Below, piece by piece: positions 63,121-64,000 of a stretch of DNA of 64,000 nucleotides; within the stretch, counting starts at the first letter, position 1, and every line of letters starts with the position of its first letter. Where the stretch lies: contig CAJNDS010002296.1 of the NCBI GenBank assembly GCA_905221605.1, positions 418,058-482,057 on the forward strand, given 5' to 3'. The DNA comes from Symbiodinium natans. Taxonomy: Eukaryota; Sar; Dinophyceae; Suessiales; Symbiodiniaceae. The notes under the pieces are model-generated. The model saw only the letters and a program-made list of their open reading frames with translations. It had not been told where the DNA came from and searched no databases. The translations under genes and the position numbers were made by a program.

Positions 63121-64000
63121 GTTGCGCTGGTGGGGCATGGCCCCAACTTGGTGGCGAAATTTGGGCACGCAGTTCGACATATCGTCCGTTTATGCGGTGA
63201 CTTCAGGGGCCCGCTTCCCTCCCGACGAAGCCACGGTGAAGGGCAAAGACCTACTTCAGAAAACAGATGTGGGGGCGGCCCACATCCTTGACCCCAATGT
63301 TGGGTTGGGTATCTTGGTAGGGTCTTGGGACATGTTACCTTTTCCCCTATTGGGCTTACGAGGATCATATTCAGGAATAATTGTCAGAGGGTTTCTAGGG
63401 GCCATCCTAGGTATCAACTACGCAGTTATGGCTTGGCACTGGGCCATGGTTCTGGTGTTCTTGGTGCTGTATTTCGGGATGATAGCCCTCACCACACCCC
63501 TGCAAGAAAGCATCCCCTGGCTGACGCTGGTGCAAAAGCTCTTGGTGTTCTGGAACATGTGGGAAGCGCTGGGGCTCGGAGTTATTTCGGGGCCAATGCA
63601 CGCCAAAGTGAACCCACCTTTTCAGGACTGGTGGTATCGATGGACGGTTGGTACCATGAAGTACAACGCCCCCTTCCTTCCTTGTCTGCCCAACCGGCGA
63701 AACTACTTGGACGTCCTCGTGGAGGGTGTCCTGGTGTATCTGCTGACACTTCGAGTCCTGGTCTCTCCGGAGGTCACGCCAGCGCTTATGCGGCCACTCA
63801 CGGCGTGCCTGACTCCAGTCCAGCTCTTGCAAGCTTTTGCTTCTCCAGGTTGGGAATGCTAGGGCCTCTTGACGTCCATGTCTAAGCTTCGTGTATACGC
63901 CTGCTTGGAATGTGAGGATCTACGAGTTCCTCTTCGACTACGGGCAGCACATGCACACATATGGAACTCAGACGATGTACTGCTTCTTCTGCATGTGCTT
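63121..64000 (+). CDS. DUF3556-like multi-pass membrane protein, partial
   Basis: Exon 1 from 63121 is open for about 240 codons, the longest real exon here. RNLGTQFDISSVYAVTSGAR leads to hydrophobic helices (HWAMVLVFLVLYFGMIALT), then LVQKLLVFWNMWEALGLGV, PPFQDWWYRWTVGTMKY and LDVLVEGVLVYLLTLRV. The E-LGLG-GP then W-R-GT-K order resembles the DUF3556 transmembrane family known from mycobacteria. Function unknown. The exon ends near 63848 (CCAG|GTTGGG). A second part, VYTPAWNVRIYEFLFDYG onward, runs off the window from about 63890. That intron has no heptamers, and its exact borders are not settled. Confidence 0.6.

Noticed and set aside
63407-63832. 141-codon minus-strand ORF
   Set aside because: Opposite the DUF3556-like exon and lacking a membrane-protein or other family pattern.
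1-64000. Dinoflagellate spliced-leader relics (TTTGGCTCAAG)
   Set aside because: Read by eye, no convincing copy upstream of the ORFs, including the intronless gene and the eS10 copies.
1-64000. tRNA or rRNA genes
   Set aside because: No segment with a cloverleaf-like box A/box B arrangement or conserved rRNA core was noticed. A covariance-model scan would be needed to exclude them.

Overview
ORGANISM. This is nuclear DNA of a eukaryote, most likely a dinoflagellate or close alveolate relative. The evidence is: recognisable eukaryotic genes (a TBCC/RP2-type protein, THOC3-like WD40, thioredoxin, ribosomal protein eS10, a PRMT7/9-type arginine methyltransferase) split into many very short exons; intron donors that are often GC and sometimes GA; every supported exon on the plus strand; a near-identical duplicated eS10 gene; and pervasive TTTAGGG/CCCTAAA telomere-type heptamers. 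None of this fixes the species.

LAYOUT. 1-1860 is a satellite array ending in an inverted repeat. From 1.9 to 64 kb, coding islands of 20-130 bp alternate with introns or spacers made of telomere-type heptamers. Genes I can name: TBCC/RP2-like (2258-3348), a complete two-exon acidic 69-residue protein (14932-15235), a 2OG-oxygenase-like 3' end (30363-31080), a frame-broken intronless gene (33009-33973), THOC3-like (37889-39759) followed by another WD40 3' end (40333-40693), thioredoxin (42895-44037), eS10 copies (44369 and 45460), a secreted or membrane protein 5' end (48196-48743), a PRMT7/9-like gene (54292-62132) and a DUF3556-like membrane protein (63121 to the window end). Between them are many open, splice-flanked exons I cannot name. 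Many end in a stop and so mark gene 3' ends, implying dense tandem genes on one strand.

HOW IT WORKS TOGETHER. The named genes cover RNA export, translation, methylation, redox and cilium/tubulin-related roles. I see no pathway cluster. The striking feature is the intron system. G-rich TTTAGGG arrays tend to sit just after exons and C-rich CCCTAAA arrays just before the next exon, so many introns carry inverted telomere-type repeats at their ends. At least six families of short palindromic elements (about 80-150 bp) also lie in the introns, and in two places the inferred splice sites coincide with element ends. Exon joins were checked by hand through reading phase and family spacing. No alignment or search was run.
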